Shown: piece after piece, positions 41,357-48,002 of the stretch | How positions within the stretch are numbered: the first letter of the stretch is position 1 | How the letters are laid out: the number at the start of each line of letters is the position of its first letter | Assembly (NCBI GenBank): GCA_945829235.1 | Contig: CALZUA010000024.1 | Span: forward strand, 1 to 48,002 | Length of the DNA: 48,002 bases | DNA from: an uncultured Clostridia bacterium | GTDB lineage: Bacteria > Bacillota > Clostridia > Oscillospirales > Ruminococcaceae | Direction: 5' to 3' | Translations under genes and position numbers: made by a program | The notes under the pieces: generated by a model | Seen by the model: only the letters and a program-made list of their open reading frames with translations | Database searches by the model: none | What the model was told of the DNA's origin: nothing

Positions 41357-42586
41357 ATGAGTTTTGAAGTGGATAGTTTTGATGATGGATTTGAAGTGAA
41401 CGATGATTTTAAATATACGACGAAAATTATGGTTTTCGGCGTTGGTGGCGGCGGCGGAAACGCTGTTGCTCACATGGTAAAGTCGGGCGTGGGCGATGTT
41501 GAATACGTTATCGCAAACACGGACGTTGATGCTCTGAGAAACAAGGACGGAAGCCAGATGAAGCGCATTCAGATTGGCAGAAAAACCGCCGGCGGTAGGG
41601 GTGCGGGCAACGACCCGGAAAAAGGTCGCAAGTCCGCTGAAGAGAACAGCGATGACATTGCGGCGGCTCTCGATGGCGTTTCAATGCTCTTTGTTGCCGC
41701 AGGTATGGGCGGTGGCACGGGTACGGGTGCGGCTCCCGTTGTTTCGGCGATTGCCAAGGAAAAGGGTATCCTCACGGTTGGCGTTGTCACAAAGCCGTTT
41801 GACTGGGAAGGACCGCAGAAGATGCGGGAAGCGCTCAAGGGCATTGCTGAAATGAAGCAGAACGTGGACGCGCTCATAATTATCCCGAACGACAGAGTCA
41901 GAATGCTCAAGGGTGCCAACGGCAGTAAGGGCGGCGGCGTGTCCTTCGGATACGCATTTGAGAAGGTTGATGAAATTCTCTGCAAGGCGGTTACGGGTAT
42001 TATCACGTTGCTCCACAGCAGTGGCTACATAAATGTTGATTTCGCGGACGTTTGTATGGCGTTGAGCGACAGCGGCATTGCACACATGGCAATCGGCTCG
42101 GGCAAGGGCGACAACAAGTTCGACGATGCGCTCGATGAGATTTTGAACAGCCCGCTTCTCGAGACTTCCATTACAGGTGCAAGAAGAGGCTTGCTCAATA
42201 TCAGAATTCCTGCATCGGATTCCATTGGATTTGAAGAGTTTGATGTATTTTCAAAGAAAATTGCGGAAAAATTCAATCCCGATGCGAAATACAAGATTGG
42301 TGTGGAGTTCGACAACACGCTTGCCGAGGACGAGATTTCGATTGTTGCAATTGCGACGGATTTTATCGAGGAGCCTGTTAAACAGCCCGCTCAGCAACCG
42401 AAGAAGGTTGCTCCCGCGGCGCAGACGGAGGCTTCACCGAACGTTGCTCCCGAAGCAACCGAGAGCCCTGTTCCCGAAGCGAAGCCAAATCCTGCTCCCA
42501 CGGGAATTGGCTCGAATATGGGCTACAACGAGTCGCAGGATATTGAACTGCTCCTCAGAAAGTTCCAGCAGAACAAAGACAACTGA
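41357..42586 (+). CDS. ftsZ: Cell division protein FtsZ (divergent)
   Basis: A 409-residue tubulin-like GTPase that forms the Z ring. The tubulin signature GMGGGTGTGAAPV (118-124 core), N-terminal VFGVGGGGGNAVAHMV, ANTDVDAL and T7-loop NVDFADVCMAL are intact, so GTP binding and hydrolysis are expected. Differences: a Gly/Lys-rich stretch after IPNDRVR (LKGANGSKGGGVSFGYAF) about six residues longer than usual, TKPFDWEG where TKPFxFEG is normal, and a C-terminal peptide DIELLLRKFQQNK instead of the usual DIPxFLR-type FtsA/SepF/ZipA dock. No ftsA precedes it. ATG start with GGGGAGG upstream. Confidence 0.94.
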   Translation: MSFEVDSFDDGFEVNDDFKYTTKIMVFGVGGGGGNAVAHMVKSGVGDVEYVIANTDVDALRNKDGSQMKRIQIGRKTAGGRGAGNDPEKGRKSAEENSDDIAAALDGVSMLFVAAGMGGGTGTGAAPVVSAIAKEKGILTVGVVTKPFDWEGPQKMREALKGIAEMKQNVDALIIIPNDRVRMLKGANGSKGGGVSFGYAFEKVDEILCKAVTGIITLLHSSGYINVDFADVCMALSDSGIAHMAIGSGKGDNKFDDALDEILNSPLLETSITGARRGLLNIRIPASDSIGFEEFDVFSKKIAEKFNPDAKYKIGVEFDNTLAEDEISIVAIATDFIEEPVKQPAQQPKKVAPAAQTEASPNVAPEATESPVPEAKPNPAPTGIGSNMGYNESQDIELLLRKFQQNKDN

Positions 42587-42594
42587 TTTTCCGC

Positions 42595-42623
42595 AAATCC
42601 GAGTCGAAAGGCTCGGATTTTTT
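42595..42623 (+). terminator. Rho-independent terminator after ftsZ
   Basis: AAATCCGAG and CTCGGATTT pair around 8 bases and run into TTTTTT, 8 bp past the ftsZ stop. Confidence 0.92.
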
Positions 42624-42719
42624 GTGCAATTTTTGGGATTGTGGGAATTTCGGGATATTGTTTTCGCATAGTAACCAACCTTTGCGAGAATTATTTGCCG
42701 GCTATTGCGAACAGACACG

Positions 42720-42834
42720 GGGCTTCTGCGAAGCCTTGGCATTTTCGGCGGCATCGAACCGCCGAAAATGCGCGGGTGAAGCCACGCTCAAAGCTTGATG
42801 AAATCGCGGATTTGCAAAGCGTGGCTTCACCCGC
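42720..42834 (-). repeat. Multi-hairpin element, family B inverted copy
   Basis: Reverse-orientation counterpart of 25806-25920. Stems: GGCTTC/GAAGCC; GCATTTTCGGCGG (42739) with CCGCCGAAAATGC (42759); GCGGGTGAAGCCACGC (42772) with GCGTGGCTTCACCCGC (42819). Differences from the other copy occur as matched pairs on both arms. Confidence 0.85.
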
Positions 42835-42903
42835 CTTTGAGCCGAGTTGTACCGTTGGGCTTGGCAAAAATTTACCAAGAGCAAACAAATTTGCAAAAAG
42901 CTC

Positions 42904-42932
42904 TTGCATTTTTCCGCATTTTGTTATACAAT
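42904..42932 (+). promoter_or_regulatory. Likely promoter for the membrane protein gene
   Basis: TTGCAT, 17 bp spacer, TACAAT, about 50 bp before the start codon in an AT-rich stretch. Confidence 0.65.
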
Positions 42933-42985
42933 ATATTATAAGTAGTAATATGCTCAAAACAATTTCCATCAAAAGAGGTTAAAAT

Positions 42986-43900
42986 ATGGACAAACTCACG
43001 GCATTCTTCAAAAACGTGTGGTTCAGACGCGGCGTTGCGGCGCTCTGTTGGGGCTACACGGCGTTTCTGATATGGGTTGCGTGGCTGTGCTTCGGCTATC
43101 ACTTCGAGTTCGAGAACCCCACGCCGCTTTTCGTGCTCTACCTTTTCATCAACATCGTGGCATTCGGTCTGCTTATATTCACGCGAAAACAGGTTATTAC
43201 GCAGGTAAACGCCTACGTCTTGCCGATTGTCGCGTTTCTGATACTGATTTTCGGGTTCGGGAAATGGTACATCACGACACCGCCGCTGGTTGTCGTCATC
43301 GCGTTTTTCTTCATCAACAGGTCAAACGAAACGCTTAAAACGGTGCTTGGAACAATGTATCTGCTGATGTACGTCATCGGCACTGTAGGGTTTATTGCGA
43401 TGCGTATGTTTATGGGCAACATTATGTTCACGCTCGATGAAAACGGAAGCCCCTCGATAAGCGAGCTTGACCTCAGCCTCCGCGATGCAAATTACGAGAA
43501 CATCTCGGAGTCGGGTGATTACCGCGTCGTGCGATATATCTCGAAAACGGGCGACCGCGAGATGGTTTCTTATTATGTTGAGGACGCGCGTGGGGACGTG
43601 AAGATACCGCTCGGTATCTGCAAAAAGGTTGCGGGTTGCCGCCACCTCCACACTGCTGTTTTCACAAACAAATCCTACGACCATATTCGTTGGTCAACGC
43701 AAAAGGTTGACGGGAAAACGGTTGACGTGCTTTATGTGGAGGGAATTTTGCGCGAAAATCCCTACCTTATCAAGAAAATCGAAACCGACAGCTCGGACAG
43801 TTCCAACAGCTCGTCCGTTAAATCAAGTTCAACTTCATCAAACGATGACAGCGAGAGTAGTTCAGCCGATGAAAGCAGTACTGTTGACGAGCGAAGCTGA
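42986..43900 (+). CDS. Unrecognised five-segment membrane protein with Ser-rich tail
   Basis: A 304-residue protein I do not recognise. About five hydrophobic segments (roughly 17-38, 46-65, 74-91, 98-112, 117-141) are followed by a soluble domain (about 150-265) with two cysteines (in GICKKVAGC) and a low-complexity Ser/Asp/Glu tail (about 270-304). ATG start with AGAGG upstream and its own likely promoter. It ends 30 bp before the next gene, also unrecognised, so the two probably form an operon. Its place right after ftsZ hints at an envelope role, which is only inference. Confidence 0.8.
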   Translation: MDKLTAFFKNVWFRRGVAALCWGYTAFLIWVAWLCFGYHFEFENPTPLFVLYLFINIVAFGLLIFTRKQVITQVNAYVLPIVAFLILIFGFGKWYITTPPLVVVIAFFFINRSNETLKTVLGTMYLLMYVIGTVGFIAMRMFMGNIMFTLDENGSPSISELDLSLRDANYENISESGDYRVVRYISKTGDREMVSYYVEDARGDVKIPLGICKKVAGCRHLHTAVFTNKSYDHIRWSTQKVDGKTVDVLYVEGILRENPYLIKKIETDSSDSSNSSSVKSSSTSSNDDSESSSADESSTVDERS

Positions 43901-43930
43901 TGACGGAAACAAAAACGGGGGAGGATTGTA

Positions 43931-46438
43931 ATGGAAGATACGTTAAAGCTTGTGGGACGCACCTCCAATGAGATTTTTTTGTTGCGCTATCCGTCGTCCG
44001 TGCTGGATTTTTGCGGGTTTGATTTGTCGTATTTTGCAAAAAATGCAATTGACGCGTGCAGTGAGGCGCAGAAAACCGGCAAAATCAACCCCGATGTTTT
44101 CGCGGAGTTGCGCCGTGATATACAGAGCGCGCATTGCTACATCGAGCACAACATTCGCACAACCTACGAAAAGGTTGCCATAGATTGCTGGATTGACTAC
44201 CTCTGCCGCCGTGACAACATCGGCACCGGAACGCTCTGGAACCGCTATATAACCTGCCGCACGCCGTTTGACAAGCTGGTTTTCTCGCGGCTTTGCGAGT
44301 TCCGTTACAACCGCGCGATAAACGAGTGGCTGAACATTGTGCGTGTTCAGGACTACGCCAAAAGCAAGATTGATTTCGTGTTCACCAAGGACGTGAAAAA
44401 CGCGAAGGAAGCCGCTTCGCGCAGAAATTATTTTGATTTGATGTTCAGCGTAACCGCGCAGGAAATGGGTTGTCGGATTGAGGATTTGGGTGAAGTCAAG
44501 GTGTTTTCCGTTGGGAGAACGCCCAGCTCGCCGTTTATGTTCTCGGCGATATCGAAGGACATCGTGCGGCACGTTCTCGCGGATTTTGACTACTCGGACG
44601 ATTACTCGGACATCGGCGACTACCGCGAGATATCCGACCAAATCGCAATGGACGCGTTCGCGAAGATGAAAGCGGGGTTGCCCGCGGAGCTTTCGAGCTA
44701 CAACATCGTTCGCGGGAAAATGGAAAATTACACCGAAAAAATCTATATGCCGTGCAGTCTGAAGGCGGTTGTTGACCTTGAGATTGACGCGATAATCGAG
44801 AGCGGCGGGATTTTGTGCCCGTGCAAGCGTTGCGGGCGGCTGTACCTCAGAAACGAGGCGTACAACGAGGATTATTGCCGAACTATGCAAAACGGCAAGA
44901 CCTGCCTTGAAATCTTCCGCGAGGAACACCCGATTCAGCGCATAACACCAACGCTTGAGGAGAAATGCCGAAGCGTGACCGACGAGATTTATTCGCGCGT
45001 GGGAACAACGATGAGCACGAAGGAGTACGAAAACTGGTACACCTATATGAGCGCGATGAAAAACAAGGTTGACACGGGCGAAATTTCCGCAGAGGAGCTG
45101 AACTCGTTCCTTGATTATTCGCTGAGCGTGGATATATCGCGTTCCAAGCCGATTGTTGAGGTGCCGAAGCGCGAGGAGCGACCGTCACGAGAGCGCGTTG
45201 TGAAGCCGTTTGTGCCGGAGAGGATTTCGCGCAGTGAGTTAACCCCGCCGAAACCCGAGCCGAAAAAGCCCGAGGAAGAGGAACTGCCGAAGGACGGATT
45301 TTTCACCTCGCCGACAGTGTTCCGCCGCAAAAACGAGGGACAGCAGATTTCGCACATTATTCGCGGCGGTGAACCGCGCGGTGACAGTTACACGAGAAAC
45401 CCGAATCCGCGCGATTTTCAGCCGTTTGCGGGTTCACAGCAACCCGAGTTTCCCGAGCGCAGAATTGAGGAGGAGAACCGCGTTCGCGCGAATTACCCCG
45501 AAGCTTTTGAGCAACCGAAATTCGGTGGTGATTTCGTGCCGTTTTCGTCTGACAACGAGAGCGCGTTCACCGAGGATTTCACGCACGAGCCAGCTCGTTC
45601 CATGAACAACAATTTGGTTCCCGAACAACACGCGGATTTTGGTCAACCGGCAGAGGTTTTCGATAAACACGCAAGTTCCGCGCAAAATTCAGCCGCAGTG
45701 TCCTATAAACAAGCAGATTTTGGTCAACCGGCAGAGGCTTCCGATAAATTCACAAATGTTGCGCAAAACTCAGCGGGAGTTTTGGAAAAATACGCAGGTG
45801 TTGCACAAAACGCAACGGAGGTTTCGGAAAAAGCAACAGCTGTTCCCGAGAAACCGACAGAAAAACGTGAGCAAAAGCCGAAGGTTATCAGGAAAAACGC
45901 GGCGGCGATATCGGCTTACGGGAAGATGTCGGGAGTTGCCGTCACGACAACGCCCGATGATTTGGTATCCGCGAGAACCGATAACGAGAGATTCACGCAA
46001 AGTGTTCCCGAGGAAACAACTGTTCCCAAGGAAACACCGGTTCCCGAGAAAACGCGCGCGGTTGAGCCAAATCCGCCGATTGAACAGGATTTCCCCGATG
46101 ACGAGCCGTTTCGCGATATCGGAAGCATTTTCGATATTCTCGAGCAGTCGGAGAGCGATATGAGCGGAAAGCCGCGCAAAAACAGGTATATTGATGAGAA
46201 CGAGCCGTCGCCCGAGTGGGAGAGGAAGCCGCGCGAGAGTGTTCCGAAAGAGGTCACGAAGGAGAACGCGCCGAGCGGAATCTGGACGGAGGACAGGAAC
46301 CTTTTTGGCAACGACACGCAGTCCGAGCTGGATATGCTCAAGGAGAAAAAGCACGCCAAGACCAACAAAACGCGCCGTTTGTACGATGTTATAATGCGCG
46401 AGCCGGACGACAACCCGAATTTCCGCCGCAAAAACTAG
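43931..46438 (+). CDS. Unrecognised 835-residue protein with a Cys cluster and repetitive C-terminal half
   Basis: I do not recognise the family with confidence. Residues 1-290 look globular. Then CPCKRCGRLYLRN (Cys296, Cys298, Cys301) with EDYCR (Cys316) and KTC (Cys325) suggests a small zinc-binding module; CGRLY/YC/TC patterns of this kind occur in DUF6076-type proteins, a tentative link. A helical stretch runs to about 400. The remaining 430 residues are Pro/Glu/Lys-rich and probably disordered, with a 27-residue repeat containing ADFGQPAE. The C-terminus is basic. No signal peptide or membrane segment is seen. ATG start with GGGGGAGG upstream; partner of the preceding membrane protein gene. 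Confidence 0.8.
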   Translation: MEDTLKLVGRTSNEIFLLRYPSSVLDFCGFDLSYFAKNAIDACSEAQKTGKINPDVFAELRRDIQSAHCYIEHNIRTTYEKVAIDCWIDYLCRRDNIGTGTLWNRYITCRTPFDKLVFSRLCEFRYNRAINEWLNIVRVQDYAKSKIDFVFTKDVKNAKEAASRRNYFDLMFSVTAQEMGCRIEDLGEVKVFSVGRTPSSPFMFSAISKDIVRHVLADFDYSDDYSDIGDYREISDQIAMDAFAKMKAGLPAELSSYNIVRGKMENYTEKIYMPCSLKAVVDLEIDAIIESGGILCPCKRCGRLYLRNEAYNEDYCRTMQNGKTCLEIFREEHPIQRITPTLEEKCRSVTDEIYSRVGTTMSTKEYENWYTYMSAMKNKVDTGEISAEELNSFLDYSLSVDISRSKPIVEVPKREERPSRERVVKPFVPERISRSELTPPKPEPKKPEEEELPKDGFFTSPTVFRRKNEGQQISHIIRGGEPRGDSYTRNPNPRDFQPFAGSQQPEFPERRIEEENRVRANYPEAFEQPKFGGDFVPFSSDNESAFTEDFTHEPARSMNNNLVPEQHADFGQPAEVFDKHASSAQNSAAVSYKQADFGQPAEASDKFTNVAQNSAGVLEKYAGVAQNATEVSEKATAVPEKPTEKREQKPKVIRKNAAAISAYGKMSGVAVTTTPDDLVSARTDNERFTQSVPEETTVPKETPVPEKTRAVEPNPPIEQDFPDDEPFRDIGSIFDILEQSESDMSGKPRKNRYIDENEPSPEWERKPRESVPKEVTKENAPSGIWTEDRNLFGNDTQSELDMLKEKKHAKTNKTRRLYDVIMREPDDNPNFRRKN
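45632..45855 (+). repeat. In-frame repeats inside the 835-residue protein gene
   Basis: GATTTTGGTCAACCGGCAGA recurs at 45635 and 45716, an 81 bp (27-codon) period, with weaker further units of the form (E)K-x-A-x-V-AQN. It lies in the region predicted to be disordered. Confidence 0.75.
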
Positions 46439-46604
46439 GCGAGAGTTGCAAAAGTCGGTGTTTGTCGAAAAGCGCCGAGCCGTGCAAAATCAACAGGCAG
46501 AACAGCGTTATTCCGCGTAAGCCGCGTAAAAAGCCGAACAAGGCAACGTAACTAAACCTGCGCTCAGCCCAACCAAAATCGTGCGCGAGCCGAATACAAA
46601 ACAA

Positions 46605-46649
46605 ATGCCGCGAGGTGATTTTTCGTCACCGCGCGGCATATATTTTTTT
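46605..46649. terminator. Terminator between convergent genes
   Basis: ATGCCGCG-A-GGTGA pairs with TCACC-G-CGCGGCAT (13 of 14 pairs) around TTTTTCG, followed by ATATTTTTTT. On the minus strand TTTGTTTTG follows, so it can serve both the plus-strand gene and abrB. The rest of 46439-46604 shows no gene. Confidence 0.88.
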
Positions 46650-46670
46650 AGGAACTTTTGGGAAATCGCA

Positions 46671-46934
46671 TTACTCAGCGCTTTTGCCGGTCATCTGCGA
46701 AATTTCGGCAAGGCAGTTTTTGCAGATATTTTTGCCCTTGAAAGTTGTGATTTCACCGGCGTTTGAGCAAAACGCACACGCAGGCGAGTACTTTTTCAGG
46801 ATAATGTGGTCGTCCTCAACGTAGATTTCGAGACTGTCCTTTTCATCTATGTCAAGATTTCTGCGAAGTTCAATGGGAATAACAATACGCCCGAGTTCGT
46901 CCACCTTGCGAACAATTCCTGTTGATTTTACCAT
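46671..46934 (-). CDS. abrB: AbrB-family regulator with C-terminal zinc ribbon
   Basis: An 87-residue protein. Residues 1-50 are a swapped-hairpin AbrB DNA-binding domain (GIVRKVDELGRIVIPIELRR, then LEIYVEDDHIILKKY). Residues 51-80 contain CAFC and CKNC (Cys53, Cys56, Cys71, Cys74), a probable zinc ribbon found in clostridial AbrB proteins but not in Bacillus AbrB. Expected to act as a transition-state type repressor. The ATG has a perfect TAGGAGGT 6 bases upstream. Upstream DNA is AT-rich and holds the near-palindrome ACCCAAATGGGT (46970-46981), possibly an operator. Confidence 0.93.
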   Translation of the reverse strand: MVKSTGIVRKVDELGRIVIPIELRRNLDIDEKDSLEIYVEDDHIILKKYSPACAFCSNAGEITTFKGKNICKNCLAEISQMTGKSAE

Positions 46935-47198
46935 TTCGTTACCTCCTAATTTTTATACTTTATTTGACAACCCAAATGGGTTTCATATCTCCTTTGCTAC
47001 CTTATTTTACCATATTTCGATATTTTTGTCAATAACAATTAACAAAATTTAACAGAATTTTAATGTATATGGAAATTATAGAAATAATTGGTATCTGGCT
47101 GGCAACAAACGGACATTTGCGTTTTTCAACACATTATCCGAGGGCTTCATGCGGTCTGATTTGTTTATAATTGACGCGTGAAAACAACAGGAGCATCT

Positions 47199-47783
47199 AT
47201 GAAAATTATACTGATAGTAATACCCGTCATTTCGTTCATATTCGCGGCAATAAACGGGCGAATGGGCGAGATGTCGGAAAGCATTCTCGCGAAATCGGGT
47301 GAAGCGGTGGAACTGGTTATCTCGATATGCGGGGTGATGTGCTTTTGGTGCGGGCTGATGAAGGTTGCTGAGAAAGCGGGGCTTTTGGAGAAACTGTCGC
47401 GGCTGTTGTCGGCACCGATAAGCTGGCTTTTTGGCGGGATTAAGAGGGGCGGGAAAGCCGCGGGGCTGATTGCGATGAACCTTGCGGCGAATGTGCTGGG
47501 GCTGGGAAATGCGTCAACGCCGCTTGGGATTGCCGCAATGAAGGCGATTTCCGAGGAGGATGGAGCGGGCGAAAGCGCGACCGATGATATGATAATGTTG
47601 GCGGTGCTGAACACAGCAAGCCTTCAGATTATCCCCGCAACTGCCGCCGCGCTTCGTGCCGCGAACGGCGCTGAGAAGCCGATGGACATTTTGCCGTGCG
47701 TGTGGATTGTGACGGCGTACTCGGTTTTCATCGCGGTGTTTACCGCAAAAATGTGCGCGAAATTCTCGAAAAAACGCGTGTAA
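47199..47783 (+). CDS. spmA: Spore maturation protein A
   Basis: A 194-residue membrane protein with a nucleoside-recognition (Gate) domain. NLAANVLGLGNASTPLGIAA is the family hallmark; several hydrophobic segments follow. In Bacillus SpmA works with SpmB in spore core dehydration, so this supports a sporulating ancestry. The ATG at 47199 is chosen because CAGGAG lies 6 bases upstream; a GTG at 47178 lacks that. spmB is expected next but the window ends in repeats of the spmA 3' end. 46935-47198 holds only AT-rich DNA. Confidence 0.93.
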   Translation: MKIILIVIPVISFIFAAINGRMGEMSESILAKSGEAVELVISICGVMCFWCGLMKVAEKAGLLEKLSRLLSAPISWLFGGIKRGGKAAGLIAMNLAANVLGLGNASTPLGIAAMKAISEEDGAGESATDDMIMLAVLNTASLQIIPATAAALRAANGAEKPMDILPCVWIVTAYSVFIAVFTAKMCAKFSKKRV

Positions 47784-48002
47784 ATCGGCTGTACAAGCGG
47801 CATTGTGCGCTTTGCCGAGCGTGCGGCTGTTAACCGAGAATGCGCGCGAAATTCTCGAAAAAACGCGTGTAAATCGGCTGTACAAGCGGCATTGTGCGCC
47901 TTTCCGAGCGTGCGATTGTTCAACAAAAATGTGCGCATAATTCACGAAAAAAACGCGTGTAAATCGGCTGTACAAGCGGCATTGTGCGCCTTGCTGAGCG
48001 TG
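47737..48002 (+). repeat. Tandem 89-90 bp repeats containing the spmA 3' end
   Basis: Three units, with ACGCGTGTAAATCGGCTGTA at about 47774, 47863 and 47953. The first unit includes the last spmA codons and stop; units two and three are untranslated. The third runs off the window edge, so more may follow. Units are about 85-95 percent alike by eye. The even spacing is not a CRISPR array, since the whole unit is repeated. Confidence 0.93.

Noticed and set aside
47514-47975. Minus-strand frame through the spmA tail repeats
   Set aside because: Repetitive only because the DNA is tandemly repeated; overlaps spmA and lacks coding character.

Overview
The window looks like chromosome from an anaerobic, low-branching Bacillota, most likely a Clostridia member of the Oscillospirales/Ruminococcaceae kind. 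This is inference from gene content: a V-type ATPase, a Gram-positive style division and cell wall (dcw) cluster with a PASTA-domain SpoVD-like penicillin-binding protein, an AbrB-like regulator with a zinc ribbon, SpmA, CwlD and RNase M5. Base composition is moderately GC-rich, and TTG and GTG starts are common (recJ, parA, the ComFB-like gene, spoVD; ntpD, the MBOAT gene, the PilZ gene).

Layout: 1-3274 (+) is the 3' end of a V-ATPase operon (ntpA partial, ntpB, ntpD). 3911-11238 (-) carries relA/spoT, recJ, purB and a CwlD-like amidase, separated by repeat-filled spacers. 11431-19763 (+) is alaS, a HIT protein, holA, rnmV, an MBOAT acyltransferase, its DHHW partner and an RluA-type pseudouridine synthase, closely packed. 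19816-25553 (+) is a self-contained block with its own promoter and a strong terminator: PilZ protein, diguanylate cyclase, orphan ParA ATPase, ComFB-like protein and an MreB/Mbl actin. A 1-kb gene-free spacer follows, ending in the mraZ promoter. 26525-42586 (+) is the dcw cluster mraZ-rsmH-ftsL-spoVD-murE-murF-mraY-ftsW-murG-murA-divIB-ftsZ; murD, murB, murC and ftsA are absent from it. 42986-46438 (+) holds two unrecognised genes, one a membrane protein and one an 835-residue protein with a Cys cluster. Then come abrB (-) and spmA (+).

Functionally, the dcw genes build lipid II (MurA, MurE, MurF, MraY, MurG) and use it at the septum (FtsW, SpoVD, FtsL, DivIB, FtsZ). The 19.8-25.5 kb block looks like a c-di-GMP circuit: one cyclase, two candidate receptors (PilZ, ComFB) and two polymerising or positioning NTPases (ParA, MreB). 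It lies directly downstream of a polysaccharide O-acylation pair. I regard this as the most promising candidate for an undescribed system.

The spacers are unusually rich in structure. At least two dispersed hairpin families are present, with base changes that preserve pairing between copies. Several genes (ntpA, purB, spmA, probably murE and ftsW) are followed by degenerate extra copies of their own 3' ends. Related degenerate repeats fill the gaps inside the dcw cluster. No tRNA, rRNA, CRISPR array, insertion sequence or phage gene was seen.
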